From positions 248,001 to 312,000 of the forward strand of contig NZ_JAPDOG010000003.1 in NCBI RefSeq assembly GCF_026013545.1: DNA of 64,000 nt, given 5' to 3'. Both the position numbers and the translations under genes were made by a program. The stretch is from Defluviimonas salinarum. Its GTDB lineage: Bacteria > Pseudomonadota > Alphaproteobacteria > Rhodobacterales > Rhodobacteraceae. A model generated the notes under the pieces. The model did no database searches and was not told the origin of the DNA. It saw only the letters and a list, made by a program, of their open reading frames with translations. Position 1 is the first letter of the stretch. Every line of letters begins with the position of its first letter. Of this stretch, positions 7,890 to 17,626 are shown piece after piece.

Positions 7890-8432
7890 ATGCAGGTGAT
7901 CCCCCCCTTCGGTTTCGCAACGCAGCCGTGGAAGAACGGCGGCGGCATCACGCATGAGATCGCCCGGAGCGAAGAGCAGGACGCGCTTCTCTGGCGGCTG
8001 TCGATCGCCGAGGTCGGCACCGACGGCCCGTTCTCGGCCTTTCCGGGTCTGGCGCGGATCCTCACCGTGATCGACGGCAAGGGTCTCATCCTCGACACGC
8101 CGGAAGGCCGGCTGTCGGCGCTGCCGTTCGCGCCGCTGGCCTTTCCGGGCGACCTGCCGGCGGAGTGCTCGCGGATCGCCGGCGCGGTCCGCGACTTCAA
8201 CGTGATCTACGATCCCGCGCGGATCCGGGCCGCCGTGCGCGTGCTCGACGCCGGAACGGAAACCGCGCTCGACGACGCGCCGGGCCGCCTGCACGCGCTG
8301 CTTTCCCTCGGGCCGGACTGCCGCGTGGGCGGCAGCGTGCTACCCGAGGGCGCCGTCGCGCTTCTCGACCGTGCCGCGCGCACAGCGACTGAAGGCGCGC
8401 CGGCCCTTGTTGCGGTGCTCGACCGGGTCTGA
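7890..8432 (+). CDS. hutD: HutD family protein
   Basis: 180 residues of a cupin-like fold: the HutD signature WKNGGGITHEIA occurs near the N-terminus, then WRLSIAEVGTDGPFSAFPG and an IDG-G-L motif. HutD is conserved in Hut clusters and is thought to modulate the pathway, possibly by limiting urocanate or formylglutamate-related intermediates; no enzymatic activity is established. The gene is divergent from hutC and converges on hutF with only 6 bp between their stop codons. Confidence 0.9.
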   Translation: MQVIPPFGFATQPWKNGGGITHEIARSEEQDALLWRLSIAEVGTDGPFSAFPGLARILTVIDGKGLILDTPEGRLSALPFAPLAFPGDLPAECSRIAGAVRDFNVIYDPARIRAAVRVLDAGTETALDDAPGRLHALLSLGPDCRVGGSVLPEGAVALLDRAARTATEGAPALVAVLDRV

Positions 8433-8438
8433 GCCGAC

Positions 8439-9797
8439 CTACAGACGTGCCACGAGGCCAGCCACAGTCTTGCGGTAGGCATCCGTGACGGACGCGCGCG
8501 CGACATGCCGGCCCTCCCGAACCCGGTGCCGCCCGGCCGACCAGAGGTCGGTGACCACCGCGTCCGAGGCCGCGAAGCAGAGCCCGTCGAGAAGCTGTTC
8601 GTCGCCCAGACCGCAGAGCGCCGGGTGGCCGGCGTCGATCGCGACGAGATCGGCCCAGAGCCCCGCCTCGATCGCCCCGGCCGAACGGCCGAGTGCCTGC
8701 GCGCCGCCTCGCGCAGCTTCGGTGTAGAGGAACCCTCCGACGGACCCCGCGCCCGGCACCATCACGTTGCGTTCCAGATCGCGCAGGCGCTGCGAATACT
8801 CGAGCGTCCGGAGCTCCTCGGTCAGCGATATCCGCACGTTGGAATCCGATCCGAGACCAAAAAGCCCGCCCGCAGCGATCCATCCCGGCCCGTTAAACGG
8901 CCCGTCGCCGAGATTGGCCTCGGTGATCGGGCAGAGCCCCGCCACGGCCCCGCTCCGTGCCAGAGCCTCCGTCTCGACGGCGGTCATGTGGGTCGCATGC
9001 ACCGCGCACCAATTGGCGCCGACCGGCGCGTTCGCCATGAGCCACTCGACCGGACGGGCGCCGAGCCAGCCGGAGATATCGGCCACTTCCTTCGGCTGTT
9101 CGGCGATGTGGATGTGGATCGGCGCGCCCCCGGCGAGTGCCGGAACCTCGGCCAGATCTTCCGGGCAGGTCGCGCGCAGCGAATGCGGCGCGACACCGAC
9201 GCTTGTGTCGGCCGACGCCCCGCCCGCCACGCGGCGCACCGCGGCCAAAAGGCCCGCGTACCCGTCGAGATCGTTACCGAAACGAAGCTGGCCGCCACCG
9301 AGCGCCTGCCGCCCCGCGCCGCCATAGGTGTAGAGGACCGGCAGATGCGTGAGCCCGATGCCGGTCGCCTCCGCCGCGGCGAGGATCCGCGCCGACAGTT
9401 CCGCCGGATCGGCGTAGCGCGCCCCGCCGGGCTGGTGATGGACATAGTGGAACTCGCCCACCGCGGCATAGCCCGCCTCCTGCATCTCGACGAACGTCAT
9501 CGCCGCGATCGCCTCGACATCCTCGGGCGTGAGCCGGTCGAGGAAACGGTACATCAGCTCGCGCCAGGTCCAGAAACTCTCGCGCCCCTCGGCGCGGTAC
9601 TCGGTCATCCCGGCCATCGCGCGCTGGAACGTGTGCGAATGCAGGTTCGAAAGCGCGGGCAGGAGCGTGTCGACGACGGCATCGCCGGGCTCGGCCTGCC
9701 GCCCTGCCGCGACACCGGCAATCCGCCCCTCCCCCACCGTCACCCGGACATCCCGCGTCCATCCTTGGGCCAAGAGCGCACGTTTCGCAAAGATCAT
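8439..9797 (-). CDS. hutF: Formimidoylglutamate deiminase HutF
   Basis: 452 residues of the amidohydrolase superfamily. The metal-binding HxH is in NLHSHTFQRAMAGM, a further His is in IHIAEQPKE, and the catalytic Asp region is GLGSDSNVRISL. HutF converts N-formimidoyl-L-glutamate to N-formyl-L-glutamate and ammonia, the step that precedes HutG in the five-step histidine pathway. I start at the ATG at 9797; an upstream in-frame ATG at 9821 falls inside the HutC operator. It is divergent from hutI. Confidence 0.93.
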   Translation of the reverse strand: MIFAKRALLAQGWTRDVRVTVGEGRIAGVAAGRQAEPGDAVVDTLLPALSNLHSHTFQRAMAGMTEYRAEGRESFWTWRELMYRFLDRLTPEDVEAIAAMTFVEMQEAGYAAVGEFHYVHHQPGGARYADPAELSARILAAAEATGIGLTHLPVLYTYGGAGRQALGGGQLRFGNDLDGYAGLLAAVRRVAGGASADTSVGVAPHSLRATCPEDLAEVPALAGGAPIHIHIAEQPKEVADISGWLGARPVEWLMANAPVGANWCAVHATHMTAVETEALARSGAVAGLCPITEANLGDGPFNGPGWIAAGGLFGLGSDSNVRISLTEELRTLEYSQRLRDLERNVMVPGAGSVGGFLYTEAARGGAQALGRSAGAIEAGLWADLVAIDAGHPALCGLGDEQLLDGLCFAASDAVVTDLWSAGRHRVREGRHVARASVTDAYRKTVAGLVARL

Positions 9798-9808
9798 GTC
9801 GGCCCCTT

Positions 9809-9822
9809 TATGTCTAGACATA
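9809..9822. promoter_or_regulatory. Perfect 14-bp palindrome, probable HutC operator
   Basis: TATGTCTAGACATA is fully self-complementary and lies 12 bp upstream of the hutF start and about 60 bp upstream of hutI, in their divergent promoter. Its size and symmetry fit a GntR-family operator. Assignment to HutC rests on position. Confidence 0.7.
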
Positions 9823-9883
9823 TTACCTATACTGGCCTAGAACATGAGTCGGCAACCGAATTCGCCCAACACCGGTCCCTTCC

Positions 9884-11107
9884 ATGCGACAGCCCAACGC
9901 CCTTTTCGTGAACTGCCGTGCCGCGACGCTGACTGGCGACGCGCCTTACGGTTTGATCGAGGACGCCGCGACCGCGGTGACCCCCGACGGAATCCTCTGG
10001 ACCGGCAAGGCCGACGAGATCCCCGCCGCCGTCGCGCACTATCCGCGCCACGATCTCGGCGGCAGGCTGGTCACGCCGGCGCTGATCGACTGCCACACTC
10101 ACCTCGTCCACGGCGGCAACCGCGCGAACGAATTCGAGATGCGGCTCAACGGCGCGAGCTACGAGGAGGTGGCGCGCGCCGGCGGTGGCATCGTCTCCAC
10201 CGTCCGCGCGACCCGTGCCGCGAGCGAGGAGGATCTGATCGCCGCCGCCCTGCCCCGGATCGACGCGCTGATCGCCGAGGGCGTCTCGACCGTCGAGATC
10301 AAGTCTGGCTACGGACTCGATATCGACACCGAACTCAGGATGCTGCGCGCCGCGCGCCGGCTTGCCGCCCTGCGGCCGGTTGAGGTTCATACGAGCTTTC
10401 TTGGCGCCCATGCGATCCCGCCCGACTACAAGGGCCGCGCCGACGCCTATCTCGACGAGGTCTGCCTGCCCGCGCTCAAGGCCGCGCACGCAGAGGGGCT
10501 GGTCGATGCGGTCGATGGTTTCTGCGAGGGCATCGCCTTTGCGCCGCAGGAAATCGCCCGCGTCTTCGACGCGGCCAGGGCGCTCGGCCTGCCAGTGAAA
10601 CTCCACGCCGAGCAGCTCTCCAACCTCGGCGGCGCGGCGATGGCGGCGGGCTACGGCGCGCTTTCGGCCGATCACCTCGAGTATCTCGACGAGGCCGGCG
10701 TCAACGCGATGGCGGAGGCCGGCACCGTTGCCGTGATCCTGCCGGGCGCCTTCTACGCGCTGCGCGAAACCAAAGTCCCGCCCATCGACCTCTTGCGCAA
10801 GCATGGTGTCCCGATGGCGGTCGCGACCGATCTCAATCCCGGCTCCTCGCCGATGAACTCGCTTCTGCTGGCGATGAACATGGCCTGCACGCTCTTCCGC
10901 ATGACGCCGGAAGAGGCGCTGGCCGGGACCACCTGCAACGCCGCGAAAGCCCTTGGCCTGAGCGACCGGGGCAGGATCGCCCCGGGCCTGCGCGCCGATT
11001 TCGCAGTCTGGAACGCCGAGCATCCGGCCGAACTCAGCTACCGTTTCGGCTTCAACCCTCTCCATCAGTGCATCATCGGAGGCTGGATTGACATCCCTCT
11101 CGCTTAA
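9884..11107 (+). CDS. hutI: Imidazolonepropionase HutI
   Basis: 407 residues, the usual length. Amidohydrolase metal ligands are visible in [10 protein letters not shown] near residue 68, a further His in LHAEQLS, and an Asp in TDLNPGSSP. It hydrolyses 4-imidazolone-5-propanoate to N-formimidoyl-L-glutamate, the third step of histidine degradation. It is the first gene of hutI-hutH-hutG-hutU; its last 20 bases overlap the start of hutH, so the two are probably translationally coupled. The promoter region carries the probable HutC operator. Confidence 0.95.
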   Translation: MRQPNALFVNCRAATLTGDAPYGLIEDAATAVTPDGILWTGKADEIPAAVAHYPRHDLGGRLVTPALIDCHTHLVHGGNRANEFEMRLNGASYEEVARAGGGIVSTVRATRAASEEDLIAAALPRIDALIAEGVSTVEIKSGYGLDIDTELRMLRAARRLAALRPVEVHTSFLGAHAIPPDYKGRADAYLDEVCLPALKAAHAEGLVDAVDGFCEGIAFAPQEIARVFDAARALGLPVKLHAEQLSNLGGAAMAAGYGALSADHLEYLDEAGVNAMAEAGTVAVILPGAFYALRETKVPPIDLLRKHGVPMAVATDLNPGSSPMNSLLLAMNMACTLFRMTPEEALAGTTCNAAKALGLSDRGRIAPGLRADFAVWNAEHPAELSYRFGFNPLHQCIIGGWIDIPLA

Positions 11108-12626
11108 GCCCGGCGCCGTCACCCTCGCGGAACTCGCAAGGCTCTATTTCGAGGAACTGCCCGCCCGCCTCCACCGCGACGCGAAAGGGGCGGTGGACCG
11201 CGCGGCGGCCGCCATCGCCGCTGCCGCCGCCGGCGACGTACCGGTCTACGGCGTCAACACCGGCTTTGGAAAGCTCGCCTCGGTCCGTGTCGCGCCCAAG
11301 GACACAGCGACGCTCCAGCGCAACCTGATCCTGTCGCATTGCTGCGGCGTGGGTGCGCCGATCCCGCGCGCCCATGCCCGGCTGATGATGGCGCTGAAGC
11401 TGCTCTCACTGGGCCGCGGCGCCTCGGGTGTGCGCTGGGAGTTGATCGAGCTACTCGAAGAGATGCTCGCCCGCGGCGTGACACCGGTCATCCCAGCGCA
11501 GGGCTCGGTCGGCGCCTCCGGCGATCTCGCCCCCCTCGCCCATATGACCGCGGTGATGATCGGCGAAGGTGAGGCCGAGTTCGAGGGCCGCGTGCTGCCC
11601 GGCGCCGAGGCGCTGGCGGCGGCGGGCCTCTCCCCGATCCCGCCCGGGCCGAAGGAAGGGCTCGCCTTCATCAACGGCACCCAGTTCTCCACCGCCTTCG
11701 CGCTCGCAGGCCTCTTTGAGGCCTGGCGCGCGGCGCAAGCCGCGCTCGTGACCTCGGCGCTGTCGACCGACGCGATCATGGGCTCCACCGCGCCGCTGCA
11801 GCCCGAGATCCACAGCCTGCGCGGCCATGCCGGCCAGATCGAATCCGCCGCCTTCCTGCGCACCCTTCTCGACGGCTCGGAGATCCGCGAAAGCCACCGC
11901 GACGGCGACACCCGCGTGCAGGACCCCTACTGCATCCGCTGCCAGCCGCAGGTCACGGGTGCAGCAATGGACGTCCTGCGCATGGCCGCACGGACGCTCG
12001 AGATCGAGGCAAATGCCGCCACCGACAACCCGCTTGTCCTCACCGAGGCCGGGATGATCGTCTCCGGCGGCAATTTCCACGCCGAACCCGTGGGCTTCGC
12101 CGCCGACATGATCGCGCTGGCGCTGGCCGAGATCGGCGCCATCGCCCAGCGCCGCGTGGCGCTGATGGTGGATCCGACACTGTCCCATGACCTGCCGCCC
12201 TTCCTGACCCCCGACCCCGGCCTGAACTCTGGCTACATGATCGCCGAGGTCACGACGGCCGCGCTGATGAGCGAGAACAAGCACCTCGCCCATCCGACGG
12301 TGACGGATTCCACACCCACCTCCGCCAACCAGGAGGATCACGTCTCGATGGCCGCCCATGGCGCCCGGCGCCTCCGCCGCATGGTCGAGAACCTCGACCG
12401 CATCCTCGGCGTGGAGCTTCTCTGCGCCGTGCAGGGCATCGAGTTCCGCGCGCCGCTGAGAACCTCTGGGCCGCTGCAGGACGTTATCGCCCGGCTGCGC
12501 CGCGACGTCGCCCCCCTTGCCGAGGACCGTTACCTCGCGCCCGACCTCGAGACCGCCGCCCGGCTCGTCGCGACCGGCGACATCGCCGCCGCCGCCGGCC
12601 TCGCCCTGCCGGAGCTCGTCACATGA
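11088..12626 (+). CDS. hutH: Histidine ammonia-lyase HutH
   Basis: 512 residues. The Ala-Ser-Gly triad that cyclises to the MIO prosthetic group is in [15 protein letters not shown], and GVNTGFG and FINGTQ are the other family signatures. It deaminates L-histidine to urocanate, the committed step. The start is a TTG at 11088 inside hutI; a GGAGG ribosome binding site at 11078-11082, five bases upstream, supports it. The stop overlaps the hutG ATG (ATGA). The weak start codon may set HutH below HutI in amount. Confidence 0.93.
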   Translation: MTSLSLKPGAVTLAELARLYFEELPARLHRDAKGAVDRAAAAIAAAAAGDVPVYGVNTGFGKLASVRVAPKDTATLQRNLILSHCCGVGAPIPRAHARLMMALKLLSLGRGASGVRWELIELLEEMLARGVTPVIPAQGSVGASGDLAPLAHMTAVMIGEGEAEFEGRVLPGAEALAAAGLSPIPPGPKEGLAFINGTQFSTAFALAGLFEAWRAAQAALVTSALSTDAIMGSTAPLQPEIHSLRGHAGQIESAAFLRTLLDGSEIRESHRDGDTRVQDPYCIRCQPQVTGAAMDVLRMAARTLEIEANAATDNPLVLTEAGMIVSGGNFHAEPVGFAADMIALALAEIGAIAQRRVALMVDPTLSHDLPPFLTPDPGLNSGYMIAEVTTAALMSENKHLAHPTVTDSTPTSANQEDHVSMAAHGARRLRRMVENLDRILGVELLCAVQGIEFRAPLRTSGPLQDVIARLRRDVAPLAEDRYLAPDLETAARLVATGDIAAAAGLALPELVT

Positions 12627-13426
12627 ACATCTTCGAGGTGGAACGGGGCGACAGCCCGATCGTGCTCGGCCAGCCCCACGGTGGGACCTGGCTTCCCGAC
12701 GAGCTCACCGGCCGGCTCAACGCGAACGGCCGCGCGCTCGCCGACACCGACTGGCATATCGGCCGCCTCTACGACGGGCTGCTCGACGGCGCGACGGTGG
12801 TGCGTATGAACGTCCACCGCTACGCGATCGACGCCAACCGCGACCCCGACGGCATCTCGCTCTATCCCGGACAGAACACGACCGCGCTCTGCCCGGTCAC
12901 GGATTTCGATGGCGAGCCGATCTGGGAAGACGGGCAAACCCCGTCCGAAGACGAGATCCTCGCCCGCCGCGACAGCTACCACGCGCCCTACCACGCCGCG
13001 CTCGCCGAGGAGATCGCCCGCGTCAAGGCCCGGCATGGCGTGGCGGTGCTCTACGACTGCCATTCGATCCGCTCGACCATCCCGTTCCTGTTCGAGGGCA
13101 GGCTCCCGGTCTTCTCGATCGGCACCAACGGCGGCGAGACCTGCGCCGCGCGGATGCAATGCGCGACCGCCGATCCCTGCCTGAAGACCGAGGGCGCGGA
13201 CACCGTCATCAACGGCCGCTTCAAGGGCGGCTGGACCACACGCCATTACGGCCGTCCGGAAACCGGCGTCCACGCGATCCAGATGGAGCTCGCCCAGCGC
13301 GCCTATCTCGCCGCCGAGGCCGCACCGTGGAGCTACTGCATCAATACCGCCCAACCCACCCGCGCCACCCTGCGCCGGGTTCTCACCAATCTCGACCGCC
13401 TCGCCCGCTCCGGCGCGCTGAACTGA
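12623..13426 (+). CDS. hutG: N-formylglutamate deformylase HutG
   Basis: 267 residues of the FGase family. Probable zinc ligands and signature segments include [20 protein letters not shown] and LYDCHSIRS. It hydrolyses N-formyl-L-glutamate to formate and glutamate, the last step of the HutF/HutG branch used instead of direct formiminoglutamate hydrolysis. Its ATG overlaps the hutH stop codon by four bases, showing coupling, and hutU follows after 11 bp. Confidence 0.93.
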   Translation: MNIFEVERGDSPIVLGQPHGGTWLPDELTGRLNANGRALADTDWHIGRLYDGLLDGATVVRMNVHRYAIDANRDPDGISLYPGQNTTALCPVTDFDGEPIWEDGQTPSEDEILARRDSYHAPYHAALAEEIARVKARHGVAVLYDCHSIRSTIPFLFEGRLPVFSIGTNGGETCAARMQCATADPCLKTEGADTVINGRFKGGWTTRHYGRPETGVHAIQMELAQRAYLAAEAAPWSYCINTAQPTRATLRRVLTNLDRLARSGALN

Positions 13427-13437
13427 CGGAGACCCAG

Positions 13438-15126
13438 ATGCTCGACCTCGACCGCAAGAACACCCGCGACATTTACCCGCCCACCGGTACGGAACTGAAT
13501 GCGAAAAGCTGGCTCACCGAGGCCCCGCTTCGGATGCTGATGAACAACCTCCATCCCGACGTTGCCGAGAACCCGCACGAGCTCGTCGTCTACGGCGGCA
13601 TCGGCCGGGCGGCGCGCAGCTGGGGCGATTTCGACCGCATCGTCGCGACGCTGAAGGACCTCGAGGCCGACGAGACCCTCCTCGTCCAGTCCGGCCGCCC
13701 CGTGGCGGTCGTCAAGACCCATCCCGACGCCCCACGCGTGCTCATCGCCAATTCGAACCTCGTGCCGCACTGGGCCACCTGGGAGCATTTCAACGAGCTC
13801 GACCGCAAGGGCCTCATGATGTACGGTCAGATGACGGCCGGATCGTGGATTTACATTGGAACCCAAGGCATTGTGCAGGGAACCTATGAAACTTTCGCCG
13901 AGGCCGGCCGCCAGCACTACGGCGGCGACCTCACGGGCAAGTGGATCCTGACCGCGGGCCTCGGCGGCATGGGCGGGGCCCAGCCGCTCGCCGCGGTCTT
14001 CGCGGGCGCCTGCTGCCTCGCCGTGGAATGCGACGAGACGCGGATCGATTTTCGCTTGCGCACCAGGTACCTCGACGAGAAAGCGAAGACGCTCGATGAA
14101 GCGCTCGCCCTCATCGACAAATGGACCAAGGCCGGCGAGGCCAAGTCCGTCGGCCTCCTCGGCAACGCCGCCGAGATCGTCCCCGAACTCGCGCGCCGCA
14201 TGAGGGCGGGCGGACCCCGCCCCGACATCGTCACCGACCAGACCTCGGCCCATGACCCTGTCCACGGCTACCTGCCGCTCGGCTGGAGCGTCGCCGAATG
14301 GCGCGCGGCGCAGGAAAGCGACCCGAAACGGGTGGAAGCCGAGGCCCGCGCCTCGATGAAGCGCCATGTCGCCGCGATGGTCGCGTTCCACGAGGCGGGC
14401 GTGCCCACGGTCGATTACGGCAACAACATCCGCCAGGTCGCGAAGGACGAAGGGCTCGAGAATGCCTTCGCCTTCCCCGGCTTCGTCCCGGCCTACATCC
14501 GCCCCTTGTTCTGCAAGGGCATCGGCCCCTTCCGCTGGTGCGCGCTCTCGGGCGATCCCGAGGACATCGCCAAGACCGACGCGGCAATGAAGAAGCTCTT
14601 CTCGGAGAACCAGCACCTCCACCGCTGGCTCGACATGGCGGCCGAGCGCATCGCCTTCCAGGGGCTCCCCGCCCGCATCTGCTGGATCGGCCTCGGCGAC
14701 CGCCACCGCGCCGGGCTCATGTTCAACGAAATGGTCGCTTCCGGTGAACTGAAGGCACCGGTCGTCATCGGCCGCGACCACCTCGACAGCGGCTCCGTCG
14801 CCTCGCCCAACCGCGAGACCGAAGCGATGAAGGACGGCTCCGACGCCGTCTCCGACTGGCCGCTCCTCAACGCGCTCGTCAACACCGCCTCGGGCGCGAC
14901 CTGGGTGAGCCTCCATCACGGCGGCGGCGTCGGCATGGGCTTCAGTCAGCATTCCGGCGTCGTGATCGTCGCCGACGGCACGCCGGAGGCCGCGAAACGC
15001 CTCGAACGCGTCCTGTGGAACGATCCCGCCTCGGGCGTCTGGCGCCACGCCGACGCAGGCTACGACATTGCCAGGGACTGCGCCCGCGACCACGGTCTGA
15101 GACTGCCGACCATCCTCGGCAACTGA
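13438..15126 (+). CDS. hutU: Urocanate hydratase HutU
   Basis: 562 residues, the standard length. The NAD-binding glycine-rich loop is [14 protein letters not shown], and [17 protein letters not shown] and [10 protein letters not shown] are family signatures. It hydrates urocanate to 4-imidazolone-5-propanoate using tightly bound NAD+. It is the last gene of the unit, although it acts second in the pathway. A dispersed hairpin repeat begins 2 bp after the stop codon and probably terminates the operon. Confidence 0.95.
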   Translation: MLDLDRKNTRDIYPPTGTELNAKSWLTEAPLRMLMNNLHPDVAENPHELVVYGGIGRAARSWGDFDRIVATLKDLEADETLLVQSGRPVAVVKTHPDAPRVLIANSNLVPHWATWEHFNELDRKGLMMYGQMTAGSWIYIGTQGIVQGTYETFAEAGRQHYGGDLTGKWILTAGLGGMGGAQPLAAVFAGACCLAVECDETRIDFRLRTRYLDEKAKTLDEALALIDKWTKAGEAKSVGLLGNAAEIVPELARRMRAGGPRPDIVTDQTSAHDPVHGYLPLGWSVAEWRAAQESDPKRVEAEARASMKRHVAAMVAFHEAGVPTVDYGNNIRQVAKDEGLENAFAFPGFVPAYIRPLFCKGIGPFRWCALSGDPEDIAKTDAAMKKLFSENQHLHRWLDMAAERIAFQGLPARICWIGLGDRHRAGLMFNEMVASGELKAPVVIGRDHLDSGSVASPNRETEAMKDGSDAVSDWPLLNALVNTASGATWVSLHHGGGVGMGFSQHSGVVIVADGTPEAAKRLERVLWNDPASGVWRHADAGYDIARDCARDHGLRLPTILGN

Positions 15127-15127
15127 C

Positions 15128-15182
15128 CTTCTTCATTGCAGAAATACCCCGGGAGGGTCCGGGAGGGCAGCGCCCTCCCGGC
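15128..15182 (+). repeat. Dispersed intergenic hairpin repeat, copy A
   Basis: Begins CTTCTTCATTG, continues GAAATACCCCGGGAGGGTCC and ends in a stem. Copies B (47073-47139) and C (61634-61685, opposite strand) share the same order: CTTC-rich start, AAATACCCCGGG core, then a GC-rich stem around AG(C). It directly follows hutU. Confidence 0.75.
15159..15181 (+). terminator. Hairpin inside repeat copy A, hut operon terminator
   Basis: CCGGGAGGGC (15159-15168) and GCCCTCCCGG (15172-15181) form a perfect 10-bp stem with loop AGC. Confidence 0.6.
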
Positions 15183-15205
15183 TCCCGCCGGGGCCCGCAC
15201 ACCCC

Positions 15206-15234
15206 TTGCCATGCCCCGCCGCGGCTGGTCTAGT
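15206..15234 (+). promoter_or_regulatory. Promoter of the Kdo transferase gene
   Basis: TTGCCA (15206-15211), 17-bp spacer, TCTAGT (15229-15234). A start site near 15241 rules out the in-frame ATG at 15211 and supports the GTG at 15265. Confidence 0.5.
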
Positions 15235-15264
15235 CCGACCCGACCGCAACAAGGCCGGCCCGTC

Positions 15265-16527
15265 GTGCTCCTCTACCGCCTCCTCGCCCAGATCGCCTTC
15301 CGGCTTTACGCGCTCCGACTGCAGATCGCGGTGGCGATGGGCCGCCTCGCACACGAGAGCTTCGACGAAAGGCTCGGGCGCGGGCCGAAGCGCGATGGCG
15401 CGGCCCCGCTCGTCTGGATCCATGGCGCCTCGAACGGTGAACTGGCCTCGGCCCGGCCGGTGATCGACACCCTCATCGCCCGCGCACCGGGCCTGTCGAT
15501 CCTCGTCACCGCGAATACCGAGACCGGGCGCGACCTCGCGCGAAGCTGGCAGCAGACACGCCTGCACGCCGACCTCGCGCCCCTCGATTATCCCGGCGCG
15601 GTCCGCCGCTTCCTTGACCGCTGGCGGCCCGCCGCGCTCGTCGTCATCGAGAACGAGCTCTGGCCCGAACGCCTCGCCGCCTGCGCCGCGCGTGGTATCC
15701 CGGTCCTCGTGATCGGCGCCCGGATGTCGGCGCGTAGTTATCGCAACTGGACCCGCCTGCGCTCGCTCACCGCCCGGATCCTCGGCGCGATCCGCTACCT
15801 GTCGGCACAGGATTCCGGCTCCGAAGGCCGGTTCCGCGACCTCGGCCTCGTCTCCGCCCGGTTCGGCCCGGTCGTGAATCTCAAATCCGCAACAACCGCC
15901 CGCAACACCTCTGAATCGCTTCCATTTCCTCGTGAAACCACGCTCCTCGCCGCCTCGACCCACGAGGGCGAGGAGGCGGCGGTCCTCGACGCCTTCGCCA
16001 GGGCGCGCCTGAAGATCCCCGGCCTCCGGCTGATCCTCGCCCCGCGTCATCCGCGGCGCCGCGACGCCATCGAGGCGCTGATCCGCGCGAGCGGCCTTGC
16101 CTTCGCCACCCGCTCGCGCGGCGCGCGACCCGACCCGGACACGACCGTCTACCTCGCCGACACGATGGGCGAGATGGACCTCTGGTACCGGGCCGCCGGG
16201 ATGACCTTCGTCGGCGGATCGCTCGTCGACCGCGGCGGCCACACGCCGTTCGAGCCCGCCGCCCACGGCTCGGCGATCCTGCACGGCCCGCACATTTCCA
16301 ACTCCGCCCCCGCCTACACCGCGCTCGCCGAAGCCAAGGCCGCGATCGACGTCGCAAGCGCCGCCGAGCTCGCGGCCGGAATCGTCGCGCTTGCCGACGG
16401 GGAGGCCGGGGCGCGGCTCGCCGCCGCCGCCACCGCGGCCCTCGCCCCCCTTGCCGCCGGTGCGGCACTCGACCCCTTCTACACGGCACTCGGGGAGGCA
16501 ACCGGCCTGCCCGCGCTCGCCTCCTGA
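15265..16527 (+). CDS. waaA: 3-deoxy-D-manno-octulosonic acid (Kdo) transferase
   Basis: 420 residues from the GTG at 15265, matching the usual WaaA length of about 425. An N-terminal hydrophobic anchor (LLYRLLAQIAFRLYALRL) is followed by a GT-B fold: WIHGASNGELASARPV, ENELWPERL, and a C-terminal donor-binding segment with FVGGSLVDRGGHTPFEPA. It transfers Kdo from CMP-Kdo to lipid A precursor on the inner face of the cytoplasmic membrane, which shows a lipopolysaccharide-making organism. The downstream dehydratase starts 14 bp after the stop and may be co-transcribed. Confidence 0.92.
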   Translation: MLLYRLLAQIAFRLYALRLQIAVAMGRLAHESFDERLGRGPKRDGAAPLVWIHGASNGELASARPVIDTLIARAPGLSILVTANTETGRDLARSWQQTRLHADLAPLDYPGAVRRFLDRWRPAALVVIENELWPERLAACAARGIPVLVIGARMSARSYRNWTRLRSLTARILGAIRYLSAQDSGSEGRFRDLGLVSARFGPVVNLKSATTARNTSESLPFPRETTLLAASTHEGEEAAVLDAFARARLKIPGLRLILAPRHPRRRDAIEALIRASGLAFATRSRGARPDPDTTVYLADTMGEMDLWYRAAGMTFVGGSLVDRGGHTPFEPAAHGSAILHGPHISNSAPAYTALAEAKAAIDVASAAELAAGIVALADGEAGARLAAAATAALAPLAAGAALDPFYTALGEATGLPALAS

Positions 16528-16541
16528 AACCTGAAAGACCG

Positions 16542-17513
16542 ATGCTCTTCACGCTCCCTGAGATCGAGGACGCTGCCCGCCTCGTCCACCGCCACATGCC
16601 GCCGACGCCGCAATATGCCTGGCCCCAGCTCGCCGCGCGGACCGGCGCCGAGGTCTGGGTCAAGCACGAGAACCACGGCCCCACCGGCGCCTTCAAGGCC
16701 CGCGGCGCGATCACCTTCATCGACTGGCTGAGGCGTACCCACCCCGACTGCCCCGGCATCATCACCGCGACGCGCGGCAACCACGGCCAGGCCCAGGCCC
16801 GCGCCGCCCGCGCCGTCGGCCTACGCGCCGTCGTCTATGTGCCCCACGGTAACTCGGTCGAGAAGAACGCCGCGATGCGCGCCTTCGGCGCCGAACTGCG
16901 CGAGTTCGGCGAGGATTTCGACACCGCCCGCGAGGAGGCGATGCGCACCGCCGCGGCCGAGGGTCTCTTCCCCGTGCCGCCCTACCACACCGAGCTGGTG
17001 CGCGGCGTGGCAAGCTACGGGCTCGAGTTCTTCCGCGCCGCCCCGCCGCTCGACGCCGTCTACGTGCCGATCGGCTGCGGCTCGGGCATCTGCGGCGTGA
17101 TCGCGGCGCGCGACGCGCTCGGGCTCTCGACCGAGGTAATCGGCGTGGTCTCGACCGAGGCCGCCGGCGCGAAGCTCTCGGCCGAGGCCGGGCAGCCGGT
17201 GGAGACCGCGAGCGCCCGCACCTTCGCCGACGGGATGGCGGTCCGGGTTCCCGTGCAGTCCGCGCTCGACGTCTACGGACCGGGCGCGGCCCGGATCCTC
17301 GCGGTGAGCGAGGATGAGGTCGCCGCCGCGGTCAGAATCCTCTTCGCCGATACCCATAATGTCGCCGAGGGTGCCGGGGCGGCGGCGCTCGCCGCGCTCC
17401 TGCAGGAAGGCGCGCGGATGCGCGGCCGTCGGGTCGGCGTGATCCTGTCGGGCGGCAATATCGACACCGGTCCTTTCGCCGCGATCCTCGGCGGGACCAC
17501 GCCCGCCCCGTGA
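16542..17513 (+). CDS. Threonine/serine dehydratase-like PLP enzyme
   Basis: 323 residues of fold-type II. The PLP lysine is in GAFKARGA near residue 50, ATRGNHGQ is the substrate/cofactor loop, GCGSG binds the phosphate, and SGGNID closes the domain. It lacks the C-terminal ACT-like regulatory domain of biosynthetic IlvA, so it resembles catabolic threonine dehydratase or serine/threo-3-hydroxyaspartate ammonia-lyases. Expected reaction: L-threonine to 2-oxobutanoate and ammonia. It follows waaA closely; no pathway partner is adjacent. Confidence 0.85.
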   Translation: MLFTLPEIEDAARLVHRHMPPTPQYAWPQLAARTGAEVWVKHENHGPTGAFKARGAITFIDWLRRTHPDCPGIITATRGNHGQAQARAARAVGLRAVVYVPHGNSVEKNAAMRAFGAELREFGEDFDTAREEAMRTAAAEGLFPVPPYHTELVRGVASYGLEFFRAAPPLDAVYVPIGCGSGICGVIAARDALGLSTEVIGVVSTEAAGAKLSAEAGQPVETASARTFADGMAVRVPVQSALDVYGPGAARILAVSEDEVAAAVRILFADTHNVAEGAGAAALAALLQEGARMRGRRVGVILSGGNIDTGPFAAILGGTTPAP

Positions 17514-17626
17514 CAGTGGCGACGCCCGCGGTTCCGTGCTAGGCTCGTCACATTCCCACGAAAGAACGGGATGCAAAGAGCGGTATCTATTGAGGGACTG
17601 GGGTCTCCGAGGGCCTCGGGCAGCCA

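Noticed and set aside
9798-9821. hutF start at 9821
   Set aside because: It falls in the 14-bp operator palindrome and adds eight non-conserved residues.
12517-13437. N-terminal extension of hutU to 12517
   Set aside because: It would overlap hutH and hutG in another frame; hutU homologues start at the ATG at 13438.
13333-15093. 586-codon frame antisense to hutU
   Set aside because: hutU is unmistakable on the plus strand; the antisense product has no known domain.
15136-15264. Upstream starts for the Kdo transferase at 15136 or 15211
   Set aside because: They lie inside the dispersed repeat or the -35 element, and give a protein longer than the family.
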